Notes under the pieces: model-generated
Databases searched by the model: none
Seen by the model: only the letters and a program-made list of their open reading frames with translations
Told to the model about the DNA's origin: nothing
NCBI GenBank assembly: GCA_930367205.1
Contig: OV884013.1
Location: 118,072,869 to 118,136,868 of the forward strand
Length of the DNA: 64,000 nt
Origin: Acanthosoma haemorrhoidale
Taxonomy: Eukaryota; Arthropoda; Insecta; Hemiptera; Acanthosomatidae
Reading direction: 5' to 3'
Shown: one piece after another, positions 47,146 to 58,125 of the stretch
Layout: each line of letters begins with the position of its first letter
Numbering within the stretch: position 1 is the stretch's first letter
Translations under genes and position numbers: made by a program

Positions 47146-48439
47146 GGAGTGTTTAACACATATTAACACTATTAAAAGTTAAACAAGAAAATTAGTTAAA
47201 AGGACAATACGACTTACACTATAACACTTAAATTAAATGGGTAAGCTAAATCATTTACATGCAATGAATAAGTGGAATGTTAATAATCAGAGTTAGAAAG
47301 AACGAAAACTTACAAAAAAATTACAGTAAATCCAGAGGTCATTTTTGCCCTGCTCTTGTATATTGGTCGCTTGAAATTAAGCGTAATTTTGATCCGTTGT
47401 CAAGGAGTCGTTTGAAACATTTGTTTCTGTTTTTTTCTGAATAAGAGCTTTCCATATAAGTCGTTTCTCCAACACAACAAGGTGAGAACTTGTTGACTTT
47501 TCTTGTGTTTAGTATTTCAGTTTGGTTAAAACAGATGGGCTGAGCCAAGCTAATTTGAAAACTGCCTTGTTATCAATCGAGGCATGCGCATTGCAGCTAT
47601 TACTCTTAATTTGGAGTCCTAACCTTTTACTACGGTTGCAGAGCCTAACAACAAAATAATTATTCAATATCCTTACTGAGGTTTTTACAGTTTGATACAT
47701 TTCAGATCAGAAAGTGTTCATATTGACCTTTCGAAAGTTGTCAGCATATTATCTATTGTCAAGCTACCTGCTCTTAAATTCATTACCTGAGAAATGATTT
47801 TATCCTTCATTAAATTTTTTTTTGATATTTCCACTAGGTCGCCTATTCGCCTTTCATATTTTTACCTCAACCACATACTGAAAAAAAATTGACTCGACCT
47901 CTTTGTGGATAAAAAAAAAAAAAAAATGTGGGTGCGGCAGATAAGTAAGATTAAACGCCCTCGCAGCAAAACATAATGTCACATAAGTTTCTCGGGTGGG
48001 TGAACTCACAAAGTCCACCCAAGTCCTTCGCTCGGCTGAACAGTGATGAAGTACGTTCTCTAGAGGACTTATAAGCAACTAACTTTCAACAAATCCAATC
48101 AAGCAACTTATTATAATAACAGTGCCCGAAGAAAGACAATTTTTTTGACAAAGTGATTGATTCTAAGAAATTTCCGGCTAATTGAATTTCCCTAAAAATT
48201 AAACTGCTGTCTACCAAATAAAATTTATAGTAAGCTGATAAATAATGTTCTGTCACTTGTCTAACCAAAAAATAAGTTTTATTATATTACCAGCGCTTTA
48301 GGTGGCCACTGGCATCCCTCAATTAGAACCGATACATTGTGGACAGTATAACCACTAATAAATAATGTACGATTTTTTAAACTGTATTTAAAACTTGTCA
48401 ATATACATATCAGCCGAAACAATAAATTTAATTTCAAAT
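47146..48439. other. AT-rich intergenic sequence
   Basis: Short frames on the minus strand (47339-47548, 47509-47700, 47854-48078) have no recognisable features. Confidence 0.3.
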
Positions 48440-48440
48440 A

Positions 48441-49333
48441 AAGGGTGTCCCAGAATTAACGCAAGATTAGATTTAAATAGAAAGCACAGTTTTTACTATT
48501 TTTGTTGTTATTTTTTTTATTGAATTATAAAGTAAATAGGATACGATTATTTATGGAATAACACATCGGGCAAATGGCCACCACGACTTTGCTGGCACAT
48601 ACGCACTCTTTTGTCGAAATTTTCCATGACCATTTGGTATAAATGTGGTTGAATTTCATTGATGCAGCGTTAAATTTCCTCTTTTAATGCACGGGTGGAT
48701 GTGGGCTTGTTGACATACACCTTTGACTTCAAATAACCACATAAAAAGAAATCTAAAGGTATTAAATCACACGATCTAGGGGGCCAATTCTGATCACCAA
48801 AACGAGAGAGTAAACGACCTGAAAATGTCTCATGCAGTATTTGAATTGTTTCATGGACTGTATGGCATGTGACACCATCTTGATGAAACCACATATTGGC
48901 CACATCAATATCCTCGAATTTCGGCTCAAAGAACTGTGTTTACGACGCCGAATTGATGTTCCTGGATTTTCAACAACACTCTCACGCACTGCTTCGATAT
49001 TGACATTTGAACGGCTTGTTTTTGGACGACCAGTGTGTTTAGTGTCTCCAACTGATCCAGTCTCCCTAAATTTTTCAGTTGATCTCTTCACAGTTAATGA
49101 AGTCAAAACACTATTCTGACCATATTTTGTATGAAATTTTCGAACTGCGGCCGCCAAACTTTCATTATTTTTGAGATAATGTTCAACAATAAAGACACGT
49201 TGTTCTATCGTGTAACGCTCCATTTTTACTAACCCTAAACTGTCAGCTGTCAAATTGTTTTTTTTATGGTTGTGTCACTTTACTGCACAAATGACGGCAA
49301 ATTAAAATCTTGAGTTAATTCTGGGACACCCTT
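48441..49333 (-). mobile_element. Internally deleted mariner, 893 bp, best-preserved copy
   Basis: TA flanks (48439-48440 and 49334-49335) and both TIRs are intact. On the minus strand one frame of 163 codons (49253-48762; likely start MERYTIEQRVF at 49223) runs from the HTH through the shared deletion junction (SIRRRKHSS) into a frame-shifted C-terminal part. The 27-bp segment (HETFSGR) is retained, placing it in the longer sub-lineage. The HTH is complete, so it could in principle give a DNA-binding protein without a catalytic domain. Nothing shows that it is expressed. Confidence 0.9.
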
Positions 49334-49335
49334 TA

Positions 49336-50187
49336 CTTCCAAATTAGCTACTGTGAAAATATCTATATTAATACCAAACATATATTAACTTATGTAGACC
49401 CTTGAGATTGTAATGTAGATATTCAAATTACTGAAATTTTAAAAGTTACAAAAATAACTTCTCAAACGATAAAATATATTATAGAGAATAAATTCCAATT
49501 CTGTTTAAAGGATAGAGAAGAATTGTAGTCACATTACGATTTATTTAAATTAAATAGTGTGTAAGAAAGGGCTCGTAATAATAATTGGCAAATCTTCAAT
49601 ACCGTGCAAAATCACCAGCTGTGAAAATCAATAAAAAGCCAGACAATATTTTGCTCTCATTATCCCAAAAAAGACTATGGGTTTGAGCTAGAGAAAAAAC
49701 CAACAAGTAAACGAACAATGAGAAATATAAAATTGAGGAAATATCACACAATGTGATATTAAAAGAAAACACTGAAATTATAAAATAGCAAAATGTATAA
49801 TGTTAAATTAAAGAAAATTACAATTATTTTTGAATGGATTAAAATACAACACCAGTTGAGTACATATCATTTTTTATCTGAAACCTAATGTATAAAATAA
49901 ATCTAATGTTAGTTACAAAGATAGCACCAGAGAAAGAAAATGAAAGAAAATAGATAAGGGGAAAAAAAAACGTTATGTACTCAACAGGTGTTTGGTATTT
50001 TGATTAATTCAAAAATAATTGTAATTTTTTTAAATTTCACATTATACATAATTTCATTTTATTAATTAAAAGACAGATTTGTTAGTTCTTATTATTCTTA
50101 TTTTAATGAACTTATTGGTTTTTGAATTACGTGAATGAAATAAAAATCAACATTTTTTCTTTTAAATCAGTGTGCGATTACTGTATT
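49336..50187. other. AT-rich intergenic sequence
   Basis: No feature recognised in about 850 bp. Confidence 0.35.
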
Positions 50188-50635
50188 ATTATTATTATTA
50201 TTTGTTCCGGCATTTGTGCACCGCGGCCTCAGTGAGACCTATTGTGCGCCGTCCATGTCCCTGTCCTATATATGTGACAGGCCCACGGCCTTTGCAAATC
50301 TGAGGATACTGAATGGATCGATCAGTTCACATAGTTTGGGGTCTACAATGCGATCACTACCAAAGTGAAGGTATCGCCTTCTAGCTAAGTTATCACAGTC
50401 ACATATTATATGACGTGCCGTTTCTCCCTCTTTCTTGCAGAATCTGCAGATTGGTGATCCCACTATCCCCAAATTAAAGAGGTGTTTGTTTAACCGACAG
50501 TGACCTGTATAGAGTCCTGTCACACTTTTGAGTGTCCACCTGTCCATTGATAGAAGTGCTGAGCTTCTTCTCTTACATGGTCCATTAAGAAACAGTTTCG
50601 AGTGTTCCTGTTTCTTAGTTTCTCTCCAAGAAAGA
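50188..50635 (-). mobile_element. I-clade-like LINE 3' end (post-RNase H zinc-knuckle region)
   Basis: The minus strand encodes, in one open frame from about 50635 to 50266, SKLFLNGPCKRRSSALLSMD, then VTGLYTGHCRLNKHLFNLG, then PICRFCKKEGETARHIICDC. The Cys-x-x-Cys...His...Cys cluster after a TGHC-LN-HL segment is typical of the C-terminus of I-, R1- and LOA-type LINEs downstream of RNase H. The 3' end carries a (TAA)n tract, read as TATTATTATTATTATT at 50188-50203, as in I-like elements rather than poly(A). The fragment is 5'-truncated. Confidence 0.8.
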
Positions 50636-50639
50636 ACGC

Positions 50640-51221
50640 CCTGTCAAAGCGATTACTGTAAATTGTTCAAAGGTTTTAATTGATCCCATGATAATTTGAA
50701 ACTCGAGAAAAATAAAAGAAAATAACTATCGGGACCCGAGAAATAGGAAATAAAGAATAAAAAACATCTCCCTTCCAATATTATCACATGCCCATCGTAT
50801 CCAACGGCAAAAGCCACATCGTATGACTTGGTATGGGCAGTGCGTCAGAGTGTAATAGCTTAGGTTCCGTACTCAATTATTTAAGCCGTTGCATTGTCTA
50901 TTATTCAGTATGATCAAACAAGCGAAGTGTACACATTGCAATAATTGAATACTTACTCGGGTAATCAGCTGAATACTGAAGTGTCATGCTATAAATATGG
51001 AGCAGCTGGCTGGAAGGCGTGCAGGTATGTTTAGACGGTCTTATCACCACACCCATTAATGTTTGACTGTCTGTGAAAGCTTCAGTACTTCTTGAACAAA
51101 CGGAGTGGTGCAATATGCAGTGTACTCCAGGGCGGAAGTCGCCCCAGATGTATTGACTTGACAAAAAAATTATCCACATTTCCGGTTCTTGTGAAGCACT
51201 AATGACAAAAGTTATTCATTG
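50640..51221. other. Spacer with a doubtful RNase H-like fragment
   Basis: A minus-strand frame at 50901-51179 contains AFTDSQTLMG, similar to the (F/S)-x-D-S-Q motif of LINE RNase H domains. It lies upstream, in the same orientation, of the I-like fragment. The rest of the frame does not look like RNase H, so the link is weak. Confidence 0.25.
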
Positions 51222-51226
51222 GTGAC

Positions 51227-52094
51227 TGTCGGGTCGTCACGAGGGGAGTGCCTAATTACCCTAGCCCTAGTGACGAAGTAAGGGTTGATTAGGCTATGAC
51301 CTGGACGATTGCTTCATGGCGGGTCTTACTACTGTACTATCTGACTACATATTTGATAGGTGTGTACCTATGAAAATGCACTATGTTCAGGAGAAGAGGT
51401 ATAGGGTAGGTATTGCAGGTAGTTTATGTGGTCTTGGAATGACCACGAATTCACGCTCGGTATCTGAGGGTAGGCGAAAACCACCCGGATCATAAAGGTG
51501 AGTGTGAACGGGAGAGAGACTACTAGGTAAAGTTCGTAGAGCCCCAGGTAACCGTCGTCCACAAGGAAAAAATATCTTCCAAGAAGCAGCTAGTTTTAGC
51601 GAGTCGTAGGCAGAGAATCTCACTAGGAGAGTGTGGGGTCTGACGAGGCCGGACTAAAACATAGCGAAGTTAGGAAGAGAGAGGCAGATGTTTTCATAAA
51701 TGAGAAGGCCAAATCTAGAAACATCAGGTACCAGTCAGAGAGCCGTAGTTAGAATGATTTATCGGCTAAAACTAGGGGGTATATATAGCCCCAAGTAACC
51801 AATGGGCTGGGGTTTAATTCTGACCAACCACACTGCAGGGTTGCGGTGACGCTTGCCTGATCTAGACCGTGACCCACCCAGCCTCCTAGCCGCTACCTGA
51901 CTCTCCCTTCAAGGGCCTCTATTTTTTTGCAGCTGCGTCTTTTATTGTTTACAATATATACACTGGTATGACTTATAGTTTGTTAGTGTTATTTACATTT
52001 GTTTAAATTAATTTACAACATATCATAACCAATTTACAATATATATACAATAAAGTATGGGGTGATTTATCTTATGTAGTTAGCGGTCGCTATA
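51227..52094 (-). mobile_element. Solo LTR, type A, 868 bp
   Basis: Begins TGTCGGGTCGTCACGAGGGG and ends GCGGTCGCTATA (the sister copy ends CTACA), with GTGAC on both sides (51222-51226 and 52095-52099). Colinear with 13316-14442 in reverse orientation but without that copy's nested insert. The TATA-like run at 51782-51789 is conserved. No internal domain remains. Confidence 0.87.
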
Positions 52095-52099
52095 GTGAC

Positions 52100-52607
52100 C
52101 ATTGAATAAATAAAAACTGTGAAATAATTAGCATTAAAAAAATATTTAAAACCTAACATGACGCAAGCCTTATTCATCTGACCTACATACTATATACTAA
52201 CGGTTTATAGTTTCAATCTGACTTGATCGCGATGCTCAAAAAAATCATTACTAACTATGTGATTCTTAAAGCAGTAAGTTCAGTGTCAAGTACGAACAGA
52301 CAAGTTGCCAGTTTATAGTACTCTCATGCAAGGTCACTCGCAAGAGCCTTCCTTATTAAATTTTGTGCGTGAGAGGTACTTGCGCAACTTGAAAAAATCA
52401 AGCGCAATACAATACAGCATCATGACAATCATCGAAAATAATGACCTGTAAGAAAGCGACCTAAAAGAGAAATTTCTTTATGGTATGACAGTTACAAGTT
52501 CAAATCCCTAGAGGGAAAGTTATCTTATTTCGATTCTATAAATCGGTGGCTGTAAATAAGATGACCAGTCTATGGTTTGATTAGGAGTGCGAAAGGTCTT
52601 AAATAAA
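52100..52607. other. Spacer, nothing recognised
   Basis: About 500 bp with no repeat or gene that I can name. Confidence 0.35.
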
Positions 52608-52826
52608 TCAATAATCATCTCCATAGCTCGTCGACGACTGGGAACGTTGTCCACTTGAAGAAATCAGGTCGTAGAGGGCTTTAAAGCGGAAATGTCTAGA
52701 AGAAGACGCTTCGAAGAAACTCAGTTTTGCAACTTCGCTGGTGTTGGCGATTACGTTGTATAAGACCATCATTGATTTATCATCCAGCATAGATGGTCGG
52801 TTGGGTGTCGGGATTTTCAATGACAC
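52608..52826 (-). CDS. Unrecognised protein-like ORF, possibly a terminal exon
   Basis: A minus-strand frame of 72 codons ending at 52608 (TGA) with balanced amino-acid use: SLKIPTPNRPSMLDDKSMMV near the start and a Ser/Tyr/Asp-rich end (STSYGDDY). Its first codon is GTG, directly after an in-frame stop; the first ATG is at the MLDD position. If real it is probably the last exon of a spliced gene, because AAG precedes the open part and could be a splice acceptor. It lies outside every repeat identified here and next to the GOLPH3-like gene on the other strand. No family is recognised, so this stays a candidate. Confidence 0.3.
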   Translation of the reverse strand: MSLKIPTPNRPSMLDDKSMMVLYNVIANTSEVAKLSFFEASSSRHFRFKALYDLISSSGQRSQSSTSYGDDY

Positions 52827-53115
52827 TTAACTGTCAATTATTAATATCGGTGCATTGGCCATTGAATAATGAGGATTAGTTCTGGATAGAGAAATAAACG
52901 CTGGAATTTTATAACCTACGTCGCTATGGAAACTTGAGATCTGTTATAAATAGCTATTATTGAAAATCAGTGTACAGGTTATTTTAAATTGCACAAACGA
53001 TTGATTTTTAAAATAATAGTTCAATAAAAAAAAAAATATTAGATTGTCTTAGAAGCTTGCGTTCTAAAACCATCTGGTTCTTTAGCAATTTATAGTTGAA
53101 TTTAAGGTTGCTAAC

Positions 53116-53985
53116 ATGGTTAGCTTAGCGATGGGTCCGGTTGAAACGATCGTGCACAGGCGATATGTGAGGCGTAGCAATGAGGATGGAGATCTAAGTA
53201 GTGGAGACCACAAAGCCGAAGCACCAGAAGAAGAAGAATCGCAAGAAAGCAGCATAAAAAGCGAACTATCGCTAATGGAACAGCTGCTCTTGCTCGGATT
53301 GAAGGACAAGGCAGGGTACCTCACTTTTTGGAACGGCTCTCTGTGCTTGGGACTCCGAGGGGGCATCTTAGTCGAGCTCGCTTTGAGGGGCAGGATTAAA
53401 CTCGAGGACGCAGGAATGAAGAAGAAGTCGTTGTCCAGGCGAAAGGTCTTGTTGAAGAACGGCACACCCACCGGCGAATGTTTTCTGGACGAGGCTCTAA
53501 AGCACATCAAGGATTCTCGGTCTCCCGAGAACGTCTCCAACTGGATATCCTACCTTAGCGGCGACTCTTGGAACTTCTTGAAGAAGGGCTATCACATGAG
53601 AAATCTGCGGGAGCGGGTAGCCAAAGGCCTGGTTGAGAAAGGCGTCCTCTCGACTGAAAAGATAAGCTTCCTCGTCTTTGAGATGACGACGCATCCGCTG
53701 TTGGACTCAGATGTGAAGTCTCAACTGGTGAAGAAGGTCCAAGAAGGATTCCTTTCGCGATGGGTCAACGACTTCTCGAGGATGGACAGCAGGCTCCTGG
53801 CACTGCTCCTTCTGGCACAAGTGTCCGATGCTGTGGACAACGCCCTGTGCCCACTTAGCAACGACGATTTCGCCTTGGCGATCAAGCGGGCTGGAGAGCT
53901 GTCCTCGCTGGACCCGGAGTATGAAGCTCAAAAAGAAAACTCTGTGGACGTTCTTTGGGCAGTCTTTGATCACCTTTCTGGTTAA
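53116..53985 (+). CDS. GOLPH3/GPP34 family protein (Golgi phosphoprotein 3-like), single exon
   Basis: 289 residues, close to the roughly 290-300 of animal GOLPH3. The family binds phosphatidylinositol 4-phosphate on trans-Golgi membranes, helps retain glycosyltransferases and links Golgi to actomyosin. Visible: an acidic, low-complexity N-terminus (1-48), then the GPP34 fold from LMEQLLLLGLKDKAGYLTFW. The PI4P pocket residues are kept: Trp72, Arg81 (GLRGG), Arg162 and Arg165 (MRNLRERVAK). The hydrophobic beta-hairpin region EKISFLVFEMTTHPL (181-195), RWVNDFSRMD (215-224) and a C-terminal LWAVFDHLSG follow. The start has a good context (CTAACATGG) and AATAAA lies just past the stop (53989-53994). 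Oddities: the whole ORF is one exon, and normally near-invariant positions differ (FWNG where FWND is usual, WVNDF for WVNDP, FEMTTHP for FDMTTHP). It may be the only GOLPH3 gene, or a divergent retrogene. Confidence 0.93.
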   Translation: MVSLAMGPVETIVHRRYVRRSNEDGDLSSGDHKAEAPEEEESQESSIKSELSLMEQLLLLGLKDKAGYLTFWNGSLCLGLRGGILVELALRGRIKLEDAGMKKKSLSRRKVLLKNGTPTGECFLDEALKHIKDSRSPENVSNWISYLSGDSWNFLKKGYHMRNLRERVAKGLVEKGVLSTEKISFLVFEMTTHPLLDSDVKSQLVKKVQEGFLSRWVNDFSRMDSRLLALLLLAQVSDAVDNALCPLSNDDFALAIKRAGELSSLDPEYEAQKENSVDVLWAVFDHLSG

Positions 53986-53988
53986 AAT

Positions 53989-53994
53989 GAATAA
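53989..53994 (+). terminator. Polyadenylation signal AATAAA after the GOLPH3-like gene
   Basis: A canonical AATAAA lies 3 bases after the TAA stop region of the preceding ORF. The spacing implies a very short 3' UTR if it is used. There is no genomic poly(A) tract after it, so it does not show the poly(A) scar of a recent processed pseudogene. Confidence 0.45.
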
Positions 53995-54631
53995 AAAACA
54001 TACGATCATAAATACATTCTGCAAACTATGGTATTATACAATTTTAATATACTTCCAGCAAAGGATTCGTGTTATTCGTTCAGAGATTTTCTTACTTACT
54101 TGTAATTTTCGTTTTAAATTTCACATGTCTCTTCTACCATAAAAGGTCCAAGTTATCATATCGTGTAATATTAATATTTAAATGAATTAATAGAAAATAA
54201 CTGAGCATGCTCAGACGGTGTGTTCATTTGTTTGTAGAAAATGTTTTGAATAAAAGTGTTTTGAAAATAAAAATTTTACTAATTAAAAACGCAGTATCTA
54301 TTTTATAGGTCTAATAAGGCTATTTCTATCAAATAATTTTACCTTCTATGCGTTAGCTCCAATTTTTCCATTGTGAGACAGTATTGATCCAAAGATCGGC
54401 CAGATTAGGCCTAATACCTACGAAAGCATTTTAGAAATTAACATGAATTAAATTAAAAATTATCCAACAAAGTAAATATTAAGGCAGGTAAATAAAAACA
54501 TGTTTTTATCAATCAATTAATCCAACTGGGGTATTTACCGTGTAATTCATACAGGCTTAACCGTAAGTGTATCTTACCGGCATTATAGCTGCTTACAATT
54601 GCTTACGTAATTATATGAAGTCATAGTATCG
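53995..54631. other. Spacer between the GOLPH3-like gene and the next promoter candidate
   Basis: AT-rich, no repeat recognised. A chance frame continues at 53828-54142 in another phase. Confidence 0.35.
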
Positions 54632-54639
54632 TATAAAAG
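54632..54639 (+). promoter_or_regulatory. TATA box candidate
   Basis: TATAAAAG, a strong TATA match, 70 bp upstream of the ATG at 54709. A start about 25-30 bp downstream (near 54662) would leave a 5' UTR of about 45 nt. Confidence 0.5.
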
Positions 54640-54708
54640 AACACGTTTTGCAGCATTATGCTATCGGGTTTAAAACGTATTCAATAATAAGTCACTCAGT
54701 GTAGAATA

Positions 54709-54850
54709 ATGAGACAGCAAGGTGCGTTATTACTGGTTGCGATCTTTAGTGTGTCGGAGTTAATGTTTGTCGTAGGAAACCCGCTCCTCCGCTTCGAAAC
54801 TGTTGGGAATTTAACGGGAAGTGTCGCTCAAGACAATTTCAGGATTATAG
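54709..54850 (+). CDS. Candidate first coding exon with signal peptide
   Basis: An ATG at 54709 opens 47 codons plus one base, ending at a consensus donor (ATAG|GTAATT at 54850/54851). The peptide starts MRQQGALLLVAIFSVSELMF: a short polar start, a hydrophobic core (GALLLVAIF) and a likely cleavage site near VVG/NP, as in a secreted protein. The mature part begins NPLLRFETVGNLTGSV and contains an NLT N-glycosylation sequon. If unspliced the frame stops after ten more codons. Downstream acceptors (TATTTCAG at about 56075, TATTTTCAG at about 57519) exist, but each gives a quick stop in the required phase, so the next exon is not identified. The TATA box, leader, signal peptide and donor together support a real gene start. 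The family is not recognised. Confidence 0.45.
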
Positions 54851-55092
54851 GTAATTTTATATTTCTTATCCCACCGTAGAAATAAATGGTAATTGAAAAT
54901 TCACTTGCAAACATAAGCTGAACACTACACGCTCTACGGTGTGTATATGAATAATAATTATCTGATGAATAACCTGTGTGACATGACCGGTATGGTTACT
55001 TGAATAGTTTTCGAATAATGAAAGTTTCTTAGAATATGTAAACATCTTGCTGGTTCATTTTTCTCTAGCCAATAAGGAAGCAATTTCAATTG

Positions 55093-55660
55093 CATTAGTT
55101 ATCATTAAATAACATTATTATTAGTATACTAGTATTTTAGTTTTTATTGAGTAACATTATCATTAGTATAGTAGTATATTAGTTATTATTGAATAACATT
55201 ATTATTAGTATACTAGTATTTTAGTTTTTATTGAATAGCATTATTATTAGTATAGTAGTATTTTAGTTTTTATCGAATAGCATTATTATTAGTATACTAG
55301 TATATTAGTTTTATTGAATAGCATTATTATTAGTATACTAGTATATTAGTTATTATTGAATAACATTATCATTAGTATAGTAGTATTTTAGTTTTTATTG
55401 AATAGCATTATTATTAGTATACTAGTATATTAGTTATTATTGAATAACATTATCATTAGTATAGTAGTATTTTAGTTTTTATTGAATAGCATTATTATTA
55501 GTATACTAGTATATTAGTTATTATTGAATAACATTATCATTAGTATAGTAGTATTTTATGTTTTATTGAATAACATTATTATCAGTATACTAGTATTTTA
55601 GTTTTTATTGAATAGTATTATTTTAGTATACTAGTATATTAGATATTATTGAATACCATT
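55093..55660. repeat. 42-bp tandem repeat arranged as 84-bp dimers, about 13 units
   Basis: The unit is of the form TAACATTATTATTAGTATAC followed by TAGTATTTTAGTTTTTATTGAA. From about 55225 two variants alternate: one with TAGCATTATT...TATACTAGTATATTAGTTATTATTG and one with TAACATTATC...TATAGTAGTATTTTAGTTTTTATTG. The repeated block is therefore effectively 84 bp. It lies in what would be the first intron of the candidate gene at 54709. Confidence 0.92.
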
Positions 55661-58125
55661 GGCGAAGACACGATATAAAGACATTACTTACGGATAGTAA
55701 GCACCATTACATTGACAGTTTGTTATTGAGATAACTTTCGGAATAGATATGACCAAAAGCATTAGCTCTAATGTCAAAACTTCCTAGCTTCTTTTGTTCG
55801 TAAACAAGTTTTCTTCTTGACTTAGTAAGACAGACTTCGAACTTCCTTGATGTGAATAAATGAGATTAGTATAATTTTAGTCTTTCAGTGGCTTAGTCGA
55901 AGTTCTTTTGCTCGTTTAGTTACCTTTATTGTGTTTTATTTAGACGCCTTGAAGGAAATTAGAATTTGAACTTTTCTGTGACTAGATACATACAAAATAA
56001 AAGTCCCAGTTTAGTGAATAAAAGATACTCACTCTGTTGGTATGATGTAGTTTGATTATTACATTGCATGTATTTCAGTAGCCGGGGTGCCTTTAGTTAC
56101 CCCTTAACTCTTAGGTTAATGTACATTAATGACTAGGAAACTAATTCGTTCAAGCGATATTGTTACTCTCAGGAAAAGCACTCACGACGACTCCAAGCGG
56201 TGACCACAGGGTCCTATTGATTTTAATTATCAAGAGACAAACTTTGATCTTCCTAGTACACTGTTTTATTTAGCTGATTATTATTAACGAATTTTAATAT
56301 ATTTTAGTTTGATAAATATATTTTTTCCATTTTATATTTCATTTGAATACAACTCCAATAAAATATAAGAATATTTAACATTTTTTTATATATTGTAATA
56401 ATGTTCAATTACTATATTCATTCAAATAGTAGCTTCGTTCCTAGTCATATTCATAGAAGTGTGTGATAATATATTAATATAATTTATTTATATATTGATT
56501 TATAAGGATATCTGAAATGTTTAATAATAATTGAGCGGAATGTAATAGAAATGTATCGTTATTAAAACGAGAGTGTATGCTAGGGGAAGGAAAGCTGATC
56601 GTTAGGGAAGGAACGTTAGAAATTGAGCGTAGTTTATGTATCCCGAAAAAGCGTACTTTTTAGCTTCGTGGCAGGTTATTTGAATTTACGCAACCTTCTA
56701 CTTATAATAAGAGTATTTTTCAAGAGAGAGCAAAATATATATAAAGTACGGCAGTATGTTCATATTTGTTCTGAAAAATCCGGAGAGGGAGTTTACTGCG
56801 TGTATGAAAAAATACATACCAAGTCTTTTCTTTCTCATATTTTCTTTATTTTTTTTTTGCTTCATCCTTTCTGTTGGCACTTCGTATTTTTAGGTCAATA
56901 GCTATTGAAAATATGCTTATAGTTTTATAAGATTTAATTAATTTGACCTGGGAATGGCGTCTGTGGCACTCTTCGTCAGCCTCCGCTGGCTCGTAATTGG
57001 TGACGCGGTTGACGGACGTGCGTCGGGGACTTTCCAAGACTCCGGTGAATGATGGATTGTAAATACGGTATGAATTAGATCATATATATGTTCCTAATAA
57101 GGCGGATTGAAATTTTAGCGCAATAATAAAGATATTTGAATAAAAAAAAAATATATATATACATATATATTTGACCTAATGTGAATGGTCCTGTGTAGGT
57201 CGCGTCGAGTTAATATTTCCTTTTGGGCTATTGTCTTATTTACCTGTTATTAGCAAACCATCACAGGGGAACATGGTGATACCATATCTATATCTATAAC
57301 ACCATGTTCGAAAAGAGTACCATTAATATAAGTGTCATTCAAGGTTTCCCGAGTCTCAGTCTGTACAACTGCAACGAGGTACTCTGTTGTCCGTTTTATT
57401 ACAAATGCTGCCATGGCGGTATGATGTGCTGTGAAGGCATACACAGGTGTGCATCATCCCAGTCAACTCTTCAAGCGGTTTAATGCTGTTTAATTATAAA
57501 TGTATTTTATATTTTCAGGAAAATGCTATCGATGAAGTGCGAATAGAACGAGATCACTTAGAAAAGGCTCAAATCTAAATAAGATTAAGCCTGATGTTGA
57601 GACTCAAGCCTTCCCGAACATTTCACCGACAACTGCCGGACTCTCCTTAGACAGCTAGAACGGGACATCCGTCCATATTTGTTTCAGGACCTCTTCAACG
57701 GTATACAGTTGACTGTAGTCAACCGTTGATCCAGTGTCTTTAAAAAACAAGTAACTATGTCGTCATGTCAAATCGAATATTTTATTTATTAAAGCATATT
57801 TAATAAAAAAAAAATCTATACAGTTATTTTTCTCAAAACCGACCTTCATTCTAGCTAATAACGCAAACTAAATTCCAAGGAAGAAACCTCAATGAAGCGA
57901 ACTAAAATAAAATGCAATTTAAATTCGATAAAAACCAGAAAAAAAAAACAAAAAAGTAATTACAACGTTATTCGAATATTATACAAAGGTAAAATAGGCA
58001 TAATAAATAAACATAAGAGAGTATTAAGAATGTTCATTATGATACTTGCCACACTCAACAAATTATAATTTATGTGATACCACTAGTATCAATATTATCA
58101 TTAGTCATAGAAAAAATATATTGGC
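55661..58125. other. Intergenic or intronic, mostly unassigned
   Basis: Contains the LINE fragment at 56965 (listed separately). A minus-strand frame at 57250-57444 has balanced composition (KRTTEYLVAVVQTETRE...) but no recognised family. A 16-bp perfect palindrome, GTTGACTGTAGTCAAC, is at 57708-57723. The rest is AT-rich. Confidence 0.3.
56965..57132 (+). mobile_element. Jockey LINE 3' UTR fragment
   Basis: Matches the family 3' UTR from CTTCGTCAGCCTCCGCTGGC through the end (CCTAATAAGGCGGATTG...TTTTAGCGCAATAATAAAG), with about 45 bp missing inside. It has no coding part. Confidence 0.78.

Noticed and set aside
50901..51179. RNase H domain suggested by AFTDSQTLMG
   Set aside because: Only one short motif fits. 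The surrounding residues do not resemble RNase H, and the DNA up to the I-like fragment is unrelated.
57250..57444. A 64-residue minus-strand ORF with balanced composition
   Set aside because: No recognisable family and no supporting splice or promoter context. Kept only as a note.
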